Shown here piece by piece: positions 44,307-52,442 of a DNA stretch of 64,000 nt; position 1 is the first letter of the stretch; every line of letters begins with the position of its first letter. The notes under the pieces are model-generated. The model was not told the origin of the DNA. It saw nothing but the letters and a program-made list of their open reading frames with translations, and did not search any database. The position numbers and the translations under genes are program-made. The stretch lies in assembly GCA_046046245.1 (NCBI GenBank), contig JBJOKE010000010.1, positions 6,237-70,236 of the forward strand, given 5' to 3'. This DNA comes from UBA4615 sp046046245 (GTDB lineage Bacteria; Pseudomonadota; Gammaproteobacteria; Burkholderiales; Burkholderiaceae_E).

Positions 44307-44458
44307 CGCCGCGCCCGGCGTGCGACCGTGTTGCACGCGGGCACCGTCGCCCGATCGCGCGGATCCGCTTCGCGGCGTAACATCCGCCCGACCGGCCTCG
44401 CCCACGGGCGTCGCGTGCCGGTCCATCCGTGAACCCGTCCGACCCTGGGGAGTCGACC

Positions 44459-44704
44459 TTGAAACGCATCCTGCTCGTGACCGCCCTGCTGACGTTCACC
44501 GCCGCCGCCTACGCCGAGGGCCCGACCTGCACGGCCACCGCGGGCGAGAAGAAGCTGGCCGGCGCCGCGAAGAACAGCTTCATGAAGAAGTGCGAGACCG
44601 ACGCGCAGGCCACCTGCGACGCGCAGGCCGCCGACAAGAAGCTGTCCGGCGCCGCGAAGAACAGCTTCGTCAAGAAGTGCGTCGGCGACGCGGTCGGCAA
44701 GTGA
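44459..44704 (+). CDS. psiF: PsiF-repeat small periplasmic protein
   Basis: Small secreted protein, 81 residues from the TTG at 44459, which has GGGGAG six bases before it; a GTG 10 codons upstream would place residues before an otherwise typical signal peptide. After the signal peptide (KRILLVTALLTFTAAAYA) there are two near-identical PsiF repeats, KKLAGAAKNSFMKKC and KKLSGAAKNSFVKKC. In E. coli PsiF is phosphate-starvation inducible; its function is unknown. Cysteines in the repeats could form disulfides. Confidence 0.82.
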   Translation: MKRILLVTALLTFTAAAYAEGPTCTATAGEKKLAGAAKNSFMKKCETDAQATCDAQAADKKLSGAAKNSFVKKCVGDAVGK

Positions 44705-44983
44705 GCGCCTGATCGGCGCGCGGGCGGGCCGAACACGGCCCGGCCGGCAGGTCCTGGCCGGCAGCGGCGTCGCGCGGCGGTGCCGCGCAGCCCGCGTCCG
44801 CGTGAACCGTTCCGCCTTGCGCGATCTCGTTCGAGGCGGGGGTGCTGTCGACCTCGGGGCGAGGCGGGGATGCCCGGTGCGCCGAACGCCGCGGATGACC
44901 CGTCCCGACCGCTCCGCTACGATCGGGCAGACCGCGGCTGCGGCCGCGCCGTTCCCCCGACCCCCGACCCTGGAGACACCACG

Positions 44984-46108
44984 ATGGCCGACCCGATCCG
45001 CGGACCCTTTCCGCTCGCTCTCACCGGACCGCTCGCGGGCGCGGCCCTGCTCGCCGCGATCGCCGGCCCGGCGGCCGCGGCCGAGCCGGCCTCGGTGATC
45101 GAGGCCTCGCGCAAGCTGGTGCCCACCGGGCCCTGGCCCGCCGGCGACGAGCGCGGCATGGGCAACACCCAGGGATCCGGTACGCAGATGCGCTGCGGCT
45201 GGCACCTGTCGCAGCCGAAGGCGCGGTCGTACGAGCTGTCGCATGTCCGCTCCAACACGATGCCGATGTCGCCCTTCGGCGGGCCGGACAAGACGGTGTA
45301 CAAGCCGACCGCGGTGCTGCCGTTCACCGCGCACGCGTTCAACGCGGAGAAATCCGTCGCCGACGCCGAGCCCGCGCAGAACGCGACGCAGATCGACGCG
45401 CTCGGCCACTTCGCCTACCTCGACAAGCCCTGGGACGGGCAGGGCACGCCGCCGCTCGACGCCGCGCGCTACTACGGCGGATTCACCCAGCAGCAGGTCA
45501 AGCCGAGCGCCGATTCGCCGCTGCTGAAGCTCGGCATGGAGAAGGCCCCGCCGATCGTGACCAGCGCAGTGCTGCTCGATGCGAAGGCCGCCGTGGGGAA
45601 CGGAACGTCGCTCAAGGGCGGCGACCTGATCACCGCCGCGCACATCCAGCAGATGCTGAAGGCGCAGGGGCTCGGCAAGCGCGGGATCCTGCCGGGCGAC
45701 GTGGTGCTGATCCACACCGGCTGGAGCGACCAGTGGAAGGACCCGGCCGGCGACACGCCGTACTACGGGCAGGGACCGGGGCTGTCGTACGACGCGGCGC
45801 AGTACCTGGGTCGGTCGCGGATCGTCGCGGTGGGTCTCGACGTGCCGTTCATCGATCCGGTCGCCGAGGGCTTCCTCCAGGGCAAGGCCCCGCCGGCCGC
45901 GGGCACGCCGCAGGGGTTGCCGTTCGCGGTCCATCACCACATGCTCACGCAGATGGGTATCCACCACCTCGAGAACGTCCGCACCGTGGACCTCGCCGAG
46001 GACCGTGTCTGGACGTCGTGCGCGATGATCCTGCCGCTCCGGTACCAGGGAGCCGCGGGCTCCGCGATCCGGCCGGTCGCGGTCGGCGTGCCGGGGCGTC
46101 GCCGGTGA
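44984..46108 (+). CDS. cyclase family protein with altered metal motif
   Basis: Secreted or anchored member of the cyclase (kynurenine formamidase-like) family, 374 residues with a signal segment ending near PAAAAEPA. The fold motifs are visible, but the usual HxGTHxDxxxH metal site reads NATQIDALGHF, with Asn and Gln where the family has His. GDVVLIHTGWSDQW and VGLDVPFID are conserved further on, and HHHMLTQMGIHHLEN may supply other ligands. Hydrolysis of a cyclic ester or amide is the family reaction. Its stop overlaps the thioesterase start (GTGA), so the two probably act in sequence. Confidence 0.83.
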   Translation: MADPIRGPFPLALTGPLAGAALLAAIAGPAAAAEPASVIEASRKLVPTGPWPAGDERGMGNTQGSGTQMRCGWHLSQPKARSYELSHVRSNTMPMSPFGGPDKTVYKPTAVLPFTAHAFNAEKSVADAEPAQNATQIDALGHFAYLDKPWDGQGTPPLDAARYYGGFTQQQVKPSADSPLLKLGMEKAPPIVTSAVLLDAKAAVGNGTSLKGGDLITAAHIQQMLKAQGLGKRGILPGDVVLIHTGWSDQWKDPAGDTPYYGQGPGLSYDAAQYLGRSRIVAVGLDVPFIDPVAEGFLQGKAPPAAGTPQGLPFAVHHHMLTQMGIHHLENVRTVDLAEDRVWTSCAMILPLRYQGAAGSAIRPVAVGVPGRRR

Positions 46109-46536
46109 GCGAGGGCACCGCATCGCCGGTCGATCCCACGGGGCTGCTGCTGCCGTCGGAGGCGCTGCTCGGGTCGATGGGCTTCGTCCGCGTGGTCGAG
46201 GCCGACCGCGAGGCCGGGTGCGTCCGCGCCGAGTTCGACGCGCTGCCGCGCTTCTGCCATACCGACGGGACCATCGTGCAGGGCGGCTTCGTGACCGCGT
46301 GGATGGACTTCGCGATGGCACACGCGGCGTTCCTGAAGGCGGGCTACGAGGTGGGCGTCGCGAGCCTGGAGCTGAAGGTGAGCTTCCTGCAGCGGGTCGG
46401 CCCGGGGCGGGTGGTCGCCGAGGGCCGCGTGCAGCGGCTCGGCCGCCGGGTGGCTTTCCTCGAGGGTGCGCTGCGCGATCCGGCAGGCAGGCTGCTCGCG
46501 ACCGCGTCGTCGACCGCGATGCTGACCGGGCGCTGA
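46105..46536 (+). CDS. PaaI-type hotdog thioesterase
   Basis: Hotdog-fold thioesterase of 143 residues from a GTG that overlaps the cyclase stop. HTDGTIVQGGFVTAWMDFAMAHAA carries the family helix (short form GGFVTAWMDFA), with the catalytic acidic Asp, and is followed by SLELKVSFLQRV. PaaI-like enzymes hydrolyse aromatic or acyl-CoA thioesters. Coupling to the cyclase suggests a small two-gene degradative unit; the CoA ester is unknown. Confidence 0.85.
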   Translation: MSEGTASPVDPTGLLLPSEALLGSMGFVRVVEADREAGCVRAEFDALPRFCHTDGTIVQGGFVTAWMDFAMAHAAFLKAGYEVGVASLELKVSFLQRVGPGRVVAEGRVQRLGRRVAFLEGALRDPAGRLLATASSTAMLTGR

Positions 46537-46545
46537 GGCTCGGGG

Positions 46546-46576
46546 CTTCGCCGCCGCTGCCCGGGCGGCGGCGAAG
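46546..46576. terminator. bidirectional hairpin between thioesterase and spoVR
   Basis: A perfect 12-bp stem CTTCGCCGCCGC (46546-46557) / GCGGCGGCGAAG (46565-46576) with a 7-base loop occupies the 45-bp gap between convergent genes. Confidence 0.65.
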
Positions 46577-46581
46577 TGCCT

Positions 46582-48252
46582 TCAGCGCCCCACGCCCCTC
46601 AGCGCGCTGGTCGTCGCCGAGCCGGCGACGCGCCGCTGGCGCGGCTCCATCCGGCATTCGTGCACGGGAATGATCCGCCCGTCCTCGGCCTGCGTCTCGA
46701 GCTTCACGGTGAAGCCCCAGAGCTGGGCGAGGTGGCGCACCACCTGTTCGCACTCGGGCGCGAGCGGCCGCCGGTCGCGGCGGAAGTGGCGCAGGGTCAG
46801 CGACCGGTCACCCTCGAGGTCGACCGACACCACCTGGATGTCGGGCTCGCGCTCGGCGAGCGAGTATTGCCGCGACAGCGACTCGCGCACCGCGCGGTAG
46901 CCGGCGTCGTCGTGGATCGCGCCGATCCGGCGGGCCGGCTCGGCATCGTCGTCGACGAGGCAGAACAGCCGGAAGTCGCGGATCAGCCTGGGCGACAGGA
47001 ACTGCGCGATGAAGCTCTCGTCCTTGAAGTTGCGCATCGCCCAGTCGAGCGTCTTCTGCCAGTCGGAGCCGGCGATGTCGGGGAACCAGGCACGGTCCTC
47101 GTCGGTCGGGTCCTCGCAGATCCGGCGGATGTCGCGGAACATCGCGAAGCCGAGCGCATACGGATTGATGCCGCCGTAGCGCTGGCTGTCGAAGCCGGGC
47201 TGGGTCAGCACGTTCGTGTGCGAGGTCAGCACCTCGAGCATGAACGCATCGGACACCAGGCCCTCGTCGTACATCGTCTGCAGGATCGTGTAGTGCCAGA
47301 ACGTGGCCCAGCCCTCGTTCATCACCTGCGTCTGGCGCTGCGGGTAGAAGTACTGAGAGATCTTCCGGACGATCCGTGCGAGCTCGCGCTGCCAGGGCTC
47401 GAGCAGCGGCGCGTGCTTCTCGACGAAGTACAGCAGGTTCTCCTGTGGCTCGGCCGGGAAGGTCCGCGGCCTGGCCTCCTGCGCGTCGTCCGACGGCCGG
47501 CGCGGCAGCGTCCGCCACAGGTCGTTGACCTGCTGCTGCAGGTAGGCCTCGCGCTCCTTCAGGCGCGCCTGCTCCTGCGCGAGCGAGCGCCTGTTCGGCC
47601 GCTTGTAGCGGTCCACGCCGAGGTTCGACAGCGCGTGGCAGGCGTCGAGCACGCGCTCGACCTCGACCTCGCCGTAGCGCTGCTCGCACTCGGCGACGAA
47701 GCGCTTGGCGAACACCAGGTAGTCGATGATCGAGTCGGCATGCGTCCAGGTACGGAACAGGTAGTTGCCCTTGAAGAAGGAGTTGTGGCCGTAGCAGGCG
47801 TGCGCGATCACCAGCGCCTGCATCGGCATCGTGTTCTCCTCCATCAGGTAGGCGATGCACGGGTTCGAGTTGATCACGATCTCGTAGGCGAGGCCCATGT
47901 GGCCGCGCCTGTACGTCTGCTCGGTCGCGAGGTAGTGCTTGCCGTACGACCAGTGCGTGTAGCCGACCGGCATCCCGTGCGACGCGTACGCGTCCATCAT
48001 CTGCTCGGCGGTGATCACCTCGATCTGGTTCGGATAGGTGTCGAGGCCGTAGCGCGCGGCGATCCGCGCGATCTCGCGGTCGTAGCGCTCGATCAGCTCG
48101 AAGGTCCATTCCGAGCCGCCGGGCAGCAGCCGCTCGGCGCGCGAGGGCGCGACCGTGGGACGGGGCAGGGCCGACGTGCCGGCGGGCGGCGGCAGGTCGG
48201 GAGTCGGCTCGGGCCCGGTGGCGCGGGCGGCAGGGGGGTCGTGATCGGTCAT
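46582..48252 (-). CDS. SpoVR family protein
   Basis: SpoVR/YcgB-family protein of 556 residues, cytoplasmic. Conserved parts include HWSYGKHYLATEQTY, EIVINSNPCIAYLMEENTM, ALVIAHACYGHNSFFKGN and HWHY-like TFWHYTILQTMYDEG. The biochemical role is unknown; Bacillus SpoVR affects spore cortex, and in Gram-negative bacteria the gene travels with prkA and yeaH. It is the last gene of that operon here, 25 bp after yeaH. The first 40 residues are Pro-rich and variable. Confidence 0.93.
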   Translation of the reverse strand: MTDHDPPAARATGPEPTPDLPPPAGTSALPRPTVAPSRAERLLPGGSEWTFELIERYDREIARIAARYGLDTYPNQIEVITAEQMMDAYASHGMPVGYTHWSYGKHYLATEQTYRRGHMGLAYEIVINSNPCIAYLMEENTMPMQALVIAHACYGHNSFFKGNYLFRTWTHADSIIDYLVFAKRFVAECEQRYGEVEVERVLDACHALSNLGVDRYKRPNRRSLAQEQARLKEREAYLQQQVNDLWRTLPRRPSDDAQEARPRTFPAEPQENLLYFVEKHAPLLEPWQRELARIVRKISQYFYPQRQTQVMNEGWATFWHYTILQTMYDEGLVSDAFMLEVLTSHTNVLTQPGFDSQRYGGINPYALGFAMFRDIRRICEDPTDEDRAWFPDIAGSDWQKTLDWAMRNFKDESFIAQFLSPRLIRDFRLFCLVDDDAEPARRIGAIHDDAGYRAVRESLSRQYSLAEREPDIQVVSVDLEGDRSLTLRHFRRDRRPLAPECEQVVRHLAQLWGFTVKLETQAEDGRIIPVHECRMEPRQRRVAGSATTSALRGVGR

Positions 48253-48277
48253 CGGGGCGAGCCCTCCGGGCGGCCGA

Positions 48278-49618
48278 TCAGGCCGCCATCCTCTGCTTGC
48301 GCGCGAACAGCTCGCGCAGCACCGGGTAGACGTCGGCGCGGGTCATGATCCGGCCGAGCGCGAGGTTGCGCGCGCCCGCGCGCGCCAGCTCGAACTGCGC
48401 CCACAGCGACTGCGGCTGCGCGGCGTCGATCTCGACATAGGTGTAGTACTGCACGCGCGGCAGCAGCTCGTTCACCAGCAGCGCGTGGCACTTGGGGCAG
48501 TCGCTCTCCCAGTTGTCGCCGTCGGACGCCTGCGCGACGTAGACGTTCCACTGGTCGGACGGGAAGTTCTCCCGGATCGTCTCGACCGCCAGTTCGAGCG
48601 CCGACGAGACGAGCGTGCCGCCTGACTCGCGCGAGTGGAAGAATCCGTCCTCGTCGACGACCGCGGCCGTCGTGTGGTGCCGGATGAAGACGATCTCGAT
48701 CCGCTCGTAGTGCCGCGTGAGGAACAGGTGCAGCAGGATGAAGAAGCGCTTGGCGAGGTCCTTGCGGTTCTCGTCCATCGAGCCGGAGACGTCCATGATG
48801 CAGAGCATCACCGCCTGCGAGATCGGCCGCGGCTGCGGGATCCGGTTGTTGTAGCGCAGGTCGAACTCGTCGATGAACGGCACGCGCGCGATCCGGCCGA
48901 GGAGACGCTCGCGTTCCTCGAGCAGCGCCTGCAGGGCCGTGGCAGTGCCGAGTCCGTCCTCGGTCGCCATCGCGGTCGTGTCGTCCTGCACCGGCGGTGC
49001 GACCGGCGTGGTCGCGGCGAGCCGGCGACGCTCGGCGGCGACCTTCTCGTCGACCTCGCGCAGCTGCTGCCGGTAGGGCGCGGCGAGCGCGATCCGGCGC
49101 GCGAGCGATTCGCGCATCGTGCGGACGATCGACAGGTTCGACGGCGTGCCGTCACTGCGGTAGCCGCCGCGCCGCAGCTTCGTCTGCGGGATCTGCGCGA
49201 GCTGGGTCTTGATCAGGTCGGGCAGCTCCATGTCCTCGAAGAAGAACTCGAGGAACTCCTCGCGCGTGAGCGCGAAGGTGAACGCGTCCTCGCTCTCGCC
49301 CGAGTCGCCGGCCTTGCCGGCGCCGCCGCCTCCACCGCCGCCCGGCGGCCGGGGGATCCGGTCGCCGGTGGTGAACTCCCTGTTGCCGGGCAGCACCCGC
49401 TCGCGGCGACCGCCCTGACCGAGGTTGAAGCTCGGCTCGTTCAGGTCGCGCGACGGGATCGTGACGTTGCCGCCCCGGTCGGTGTCGGCGATCTTGCGCT
49501 GGGCGACCGCACGTGCGACGGCCTCGCGGACCTGCGCCTTGTAGCGCTTCAGGAAGCGCTGCTGGTTGCCGGCACTCTTGCGCCGGCCGTTCGCCCTGCG
49601 ATCGATGATCTCGGACAT
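48278..49618 (-). CDS. yeaH: YeaH/YhbH family protein (DUF444)
   Basis: DUF444 protein of 446 residues with a C-terminal von Willebrand factor A-like domain. The metal-ion site DVSGSM is at residues 276-281 and a second site residue in GGTLVSSALEL. A Gly-rich linker (about 93-105) separates the basic N-terminus from the middle domain. It is thought to work with the PrkA AAA+ kinase in general stress or starvation responses. GGGAGG precedes the ATG; it lies 28 bp after prkA. Confidence 0.94.
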   Translation of the reverse strand: MSEIIDRRANGRRKSAGNQQRFLKRYKAQVREAVARAVAQRKIADTDRGGNVTIPSRDLNEPSFNLGQGGRRERVLPGNREFTTGDRIPRPPGGGGGGGAGKAGDSGESEDAFTFALTREEFLEFFFEDMELPDLIKTQLAQIPQTKLRRGGYRSDGTPSNLSIVRTMRESLARRIALAAPYRQQLREVDEKVAAERRRLAATTPVAPPVQDDTTAMATEDGLGTATALQALLEERERLLGRIARVPFIDEFDLRYNNRIPQPRPISQAVMLCIMDVSGSMDENRKDLAKRFFILLHLFLTRHYERIEIVFIRHHTTAAVVDEDGFFHSRESGGTLVSSALELAVETIRENFPSDQWNVYVAQASDGDNWESDCPKCHALLVNELLPRVQYYTYVEIDAAQPQSLWAQFELARAGARNLALGRIMTRADVYPVLRELFARKQRMAA

Positions 49619-49646
49619 GCGGCGCCTCCCTTCGCGGCCGCGGCGG

Positions 49647-51668
49647 TCACGACGACTTGCGTACGCGCAGGTACCACTCGACCAGCAGGCGGACCTGCTT
49701 GGGCGTGTAGCCCTTCTCGACCATGCGGTCGACGAAGTTCTGGTGCTTGCGCTGCTCGTCGGCCGAGGCCTTCGCGTTGAACGAGATCACCGGCAGCAGG
49801 TCCTCGGTCGTCGAGAACATCTTCTTCTCGATGACGCCGCGCAGCTTCTCGTACGAGGTCCAGGGCGGATTCCGGCCGCCGGCGTTGGCGCGGGCCCGAA
49901 GCACGAAGTTGACGATCTCGTGCCGGAAGTCCTTCGGGTTCGCGATGCCGGCCGGCTTCTCGATCTTCTCGAGCTCGTCGTTCAGCTGGTTGCGGTCGAG
50001 CATCTCGCCGGTGTTCGGGTCGCGGAACTCCTGGTCCTGGATCCAGAAGTCGGCGAAGGTCACGTAGCGGTCGAAGATGTTCTGCCCGTACTCGCTGTAC
50101 GACTCGAGGTAGGCGGTCTGGATCTCCTTGCCGATGAACTCGGCGTAGGGATGCGCCAGATGCTCCTTGATGAAGGCGAGGTACTTCTTCTCGATCTCGG
50201 GCGAGAACTGCTCGCGCTCGATCTGCTGCTCGAGCACGTAGAGCAGGTGGACCGGGTTCGCGGCGACCTCGCCGTGATCGAAGTTGAAGACCTTCGACAG
50301 CACCTTGTAGGCGAAGCGGGTCGACAGCCCCGCCATCCCCTCGTCGACGCCGGCGAAGTCCCGGTACTCCTGCAGCGACTTGGCCTTCGGGTCGACGTCC
50401 TTCAGGTTCTCGCCGTCGTAGATCCGCATCTTCGAGAACAGGCTCGAGTTCTCGGGCTCCTTGAGCCGCGTGAGGATCGCGAACTGCGCCATCATCTTCA
50501 GCGTGCCGGGCGCGCAGGGCGCGTGCGACAGCGAGCTCGACTCGAGCAGCTTGTCGTAGATCTTCACCTCCTCGGTGACCCGCAGGCAGTACGGGACCTT
50601 GACGATGTAGATCCGGTCGAGGAAGGCCTCGTTGTTCTTGTTGTTGCGGAACGCCTGCCATTCGCTCTCGTTCGAGTGCGCGAGGATCACGCCGTCGAAC
50701 GGGATCGCGCCGAAGCCCTCGGTGCCCTTGTAGTTGCCTTCCTGCGTCGCGGTGAGCAGCGGATGCAGCACCTTGATCGGAGCCTTGAACATCTCGACGA
50801 ACTCGAGCAGGCCCTGGTTGGCGAGGCACAGGCCGCCCGAGTAGCTGTATGCGTCGGGGTCGTCCTGCGAGAAGCGCTCGAGCTGGCGGATGTCGAGCTT
50901 GCCGACCAGCGACGAGATGTCCTGATTGTTCTCGTCGCCCGGCTCGGTCTTCGCGATCGCGATCTGCTGGAGGATCGACGGCCGCAGCTTCACGACGCGG
51001 AAACGCGTGATGTCGCCGCCGTATTCCGCGAGACGCTTGACCGCCCACGGCGACATGATCGGGTTCAGGTAGCGTCGCGGGATGCCGTACTCGGCCTCGA
51101 TCGCGTCGCCGTCCTCGGTGGACGAGAACAGCCCCAGCGGCGACTCGTTCACCGGCGAGCCCTTCAGCGCGTAGAAGGGCATCGCCTCCATCAGCTGCTT
51201 GAGCTTCTCGGCGAGCGAGGACTTGCCGCCGCCCGGCGGTCCGAGCAGATACAGGATCTGCTTGCGCTCCTCGAGCGCCTGCGCCGAGTGCTTGAAGAAC
51301 GAGACGATCTGCTCGATCGTCTCCTCCATCCCGTAGAAGTCCCGGAAGGCCGGGTACACGCGCATGACCTTGTTCGAGAAGATCCGCGAGAGGCGCGGGT
51401 CCGAGCGCGTGTCGAGCAGCCCGGGTTCGCCGATCGCCATCAGCATGCGCTCGGCGGCGCTCGCATAGGCGCTGCGGTCGCGCTTGCAGAGCTCGAGGTA
51501 CTCCTGCAGCGAGTACTCCTCCTCGAGGCGGGCTTCGTAGCGGGCCTTGTAGCGACCGAGGATGCCCCCCGGTCCCTGAGCCTGCTGGGGGTGCGCGACG
51601 CTGCGTGCAGCCAGTCGTGCGGTGCCTTCGTCGAAGGCGGAGAGGACCTGCTTCAGACCGGCTTCCAT
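49647..51668 (-). CDS. prkA: PrkA family AAA+ serine kinase/protease (YeaG)
   Basis: Cytoplasmic PrkA/YeaG protein of 673 residues. The AAA+ domain has Walker A LLGPPGGGKSS (about 141-151), the Walker B region with FDGVILAHSNESEW, and a C-terminal domain related to protein kinases. In E. coli YeaG and YeaH respond to nitrogen starvation and stationary phase. The ATG at 51668 has GGAGG six bases upstream; a 43-codon longer open frame lacks one. First gene of prkA-yeaH-spoVR, behind a sigma-54-type promoter. Confidence 0.95.
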   Translation of the reverse strand: MEAGLKQVLSAFDEGTARLAARSVAHPQQAQGPGGILGRYKARYEARLEEEYSLQEYLELCKRDRSAYASAAERMLMAIGEPGLLDTRSDPRLSRIFSNKVMRVYPAFRDFYGMEETIEQIVSFFKHSAQALEERKQILYLLGPPGGGKSSLAEKLKQLMEAMPFYALKGSPVNESPLGLFSSTEDGDAIEAEYGIPRRYLNPIMSPWAVKRLAEYGGDITRFRVVKLRPSILQQIAIAKTEPGDENNQDISSLVGKLDIRQLERFSQDDPDAYSYSGGLCLANQGLLEFVEMFKAPIKVLHPLLTATQEGNYKGTEGFGAIPFDGVILAHSNESEWQAFRNNKNNEAFLDRIYIVKVPYCLRVTEEVKIYDKLLESSSLSHAPCAPGTLKMMAQFAILTRLKEPENSSLFSKMRIYDGENLKDVDPKAKSLQEYRDFAGVDEGMAGLSTRFAYKVLSKVFNFDHGEVAANPVHLLYVLEQQIEREQFSPEIEKKYLAFIKEHLAHPYAEFIGKEIQTAYLESYSEYGQNIFDRYVTFADFWIQDQEFRDPNTGEMLDRNQLNDELEKIEKPAGIANPKDFRHEIVNFVLRARANAGGRNPPWTSYEKLRGVIEKKMFSTTEDLLPVISFNAKASADEQRKHQNFVDRMVEKGYTPKQVRLLVEWYLRVRKSS

Positions 51669-51810
51669 GAGTGACCTCCAATCACGCAAGCGCTGGGACC
51701 ATCGTGATCCCGGGGACCTCACCTCCTCCAACGGGGAGGATGTGCGTCGCGATGACGCCGACGGGTGGTGGCGGCTGTTGTGCCTGCGCCCCGCCACCGA
51801 CCCGAGACTC

Positions 51811-51825
51811 GCAAGTTCCGTACCC
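51811..51825 (-). promoter_or_regulatory. sigma-54 promoter of prkA-yeaH-spoVR
   Basis: The minus strand reads GGGTACGGAACTTGC: GG-N10-GC with GG-TACG at -24 and TTGC at -12, against the consensus TGGCACG-N4-TTGC. Transcription would begin near 51799, giving a leader of about 130 bases. In E. coli yeaGH is known to depend on NtrC and sigma-54, which supports the call. An activator site was not located; GTGCAC at 51833-51838 is a candidate fragment. Confidence 0.6.
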
Positions 51826-51958
51826 AGTCACTGTGCACGAGGCCGCGAAGAGCGCGGTTGCGGCAGCGCTACTCGGATGTCCGAGGCTCGCCGCGGCATC
51901 GTCCTCGGCGCATCCTTGCAGGTTCCGGCGCGCGGGCGCGAAAGACCCGTCGCAGGGC

Positions 51959-52348
51959 TCAGTCTCGCGCGAGGTCCTCGATGATCGGACACGAGGGTCG
52001 CGTGTCGCCGTGGCACTGCTCGGCCGCCGTCGCGAGCGCATCGCGCATCCGCTGCAGCAGCCCGATCCGGCGATCGAGCTCCGCGACGTGCTCGAGCGCG
52101 ATCCGCTTGACGTCGGCGCTCGCGCGGGCCGGGTCCTGCCACAGCGACACCAGCTCGCCGATGCGCTCGAGACCGAACCCGAGCTCGCGCGCATGCCTCA
52201 CGAAGCGGAGCGTGCGCAGGTCCTCGGGACCGTATCGCCGGTAGCCCGCATCCGTGCGGCGCGCCGGACCGATCAGTCCGATCGACTCGTAGTGGCGGAT
52301 CATCTTCGAGGACAGGCCCGTCGCGGCCGCGGCCTCGCCGATGTTCAT
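51959..52348 (-). CDS. cueR: copper-responsive MerR regulator CueR
   Basis: MerR-family activator of 129 residues from the ATG at 52348; an upstream in-frame ATG would add 24 residues outside the family. The helix-turn-helix opens with MNIGEAAAATGLSSKMIRHYE. The metal loop has Cys112 and Cys120 (QCHGDTRPSCPI), identical in position and spacing to the Cu(I)-binding pair of E. coli CueR. It lies 94 bp after copA on the same strand and should activate the copA promoter at 54904-54934. Confidence 0.93.
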   Translation of the reverse strand: MNIGEAAAATGLSSKMIRHYESIGLIGPARRTDAGYRRYGPEDLRTLRFVRHARELGFGLERIGELVSLWQDPARASADVKRIALEHVAELDRRIGLLQRMRDALATAAEQCHGDTRPSCPIIEDLARD

Positions 52349-52442
52349 CGTTCCGGCGCGGACCGGCGGGGTCGCATCGGGCGCGGGGCGGGTGTCGCCG
52401 CGGGCGAGCAGGCTGCACATGGGTGGCTCACTTCGTGTGTCG

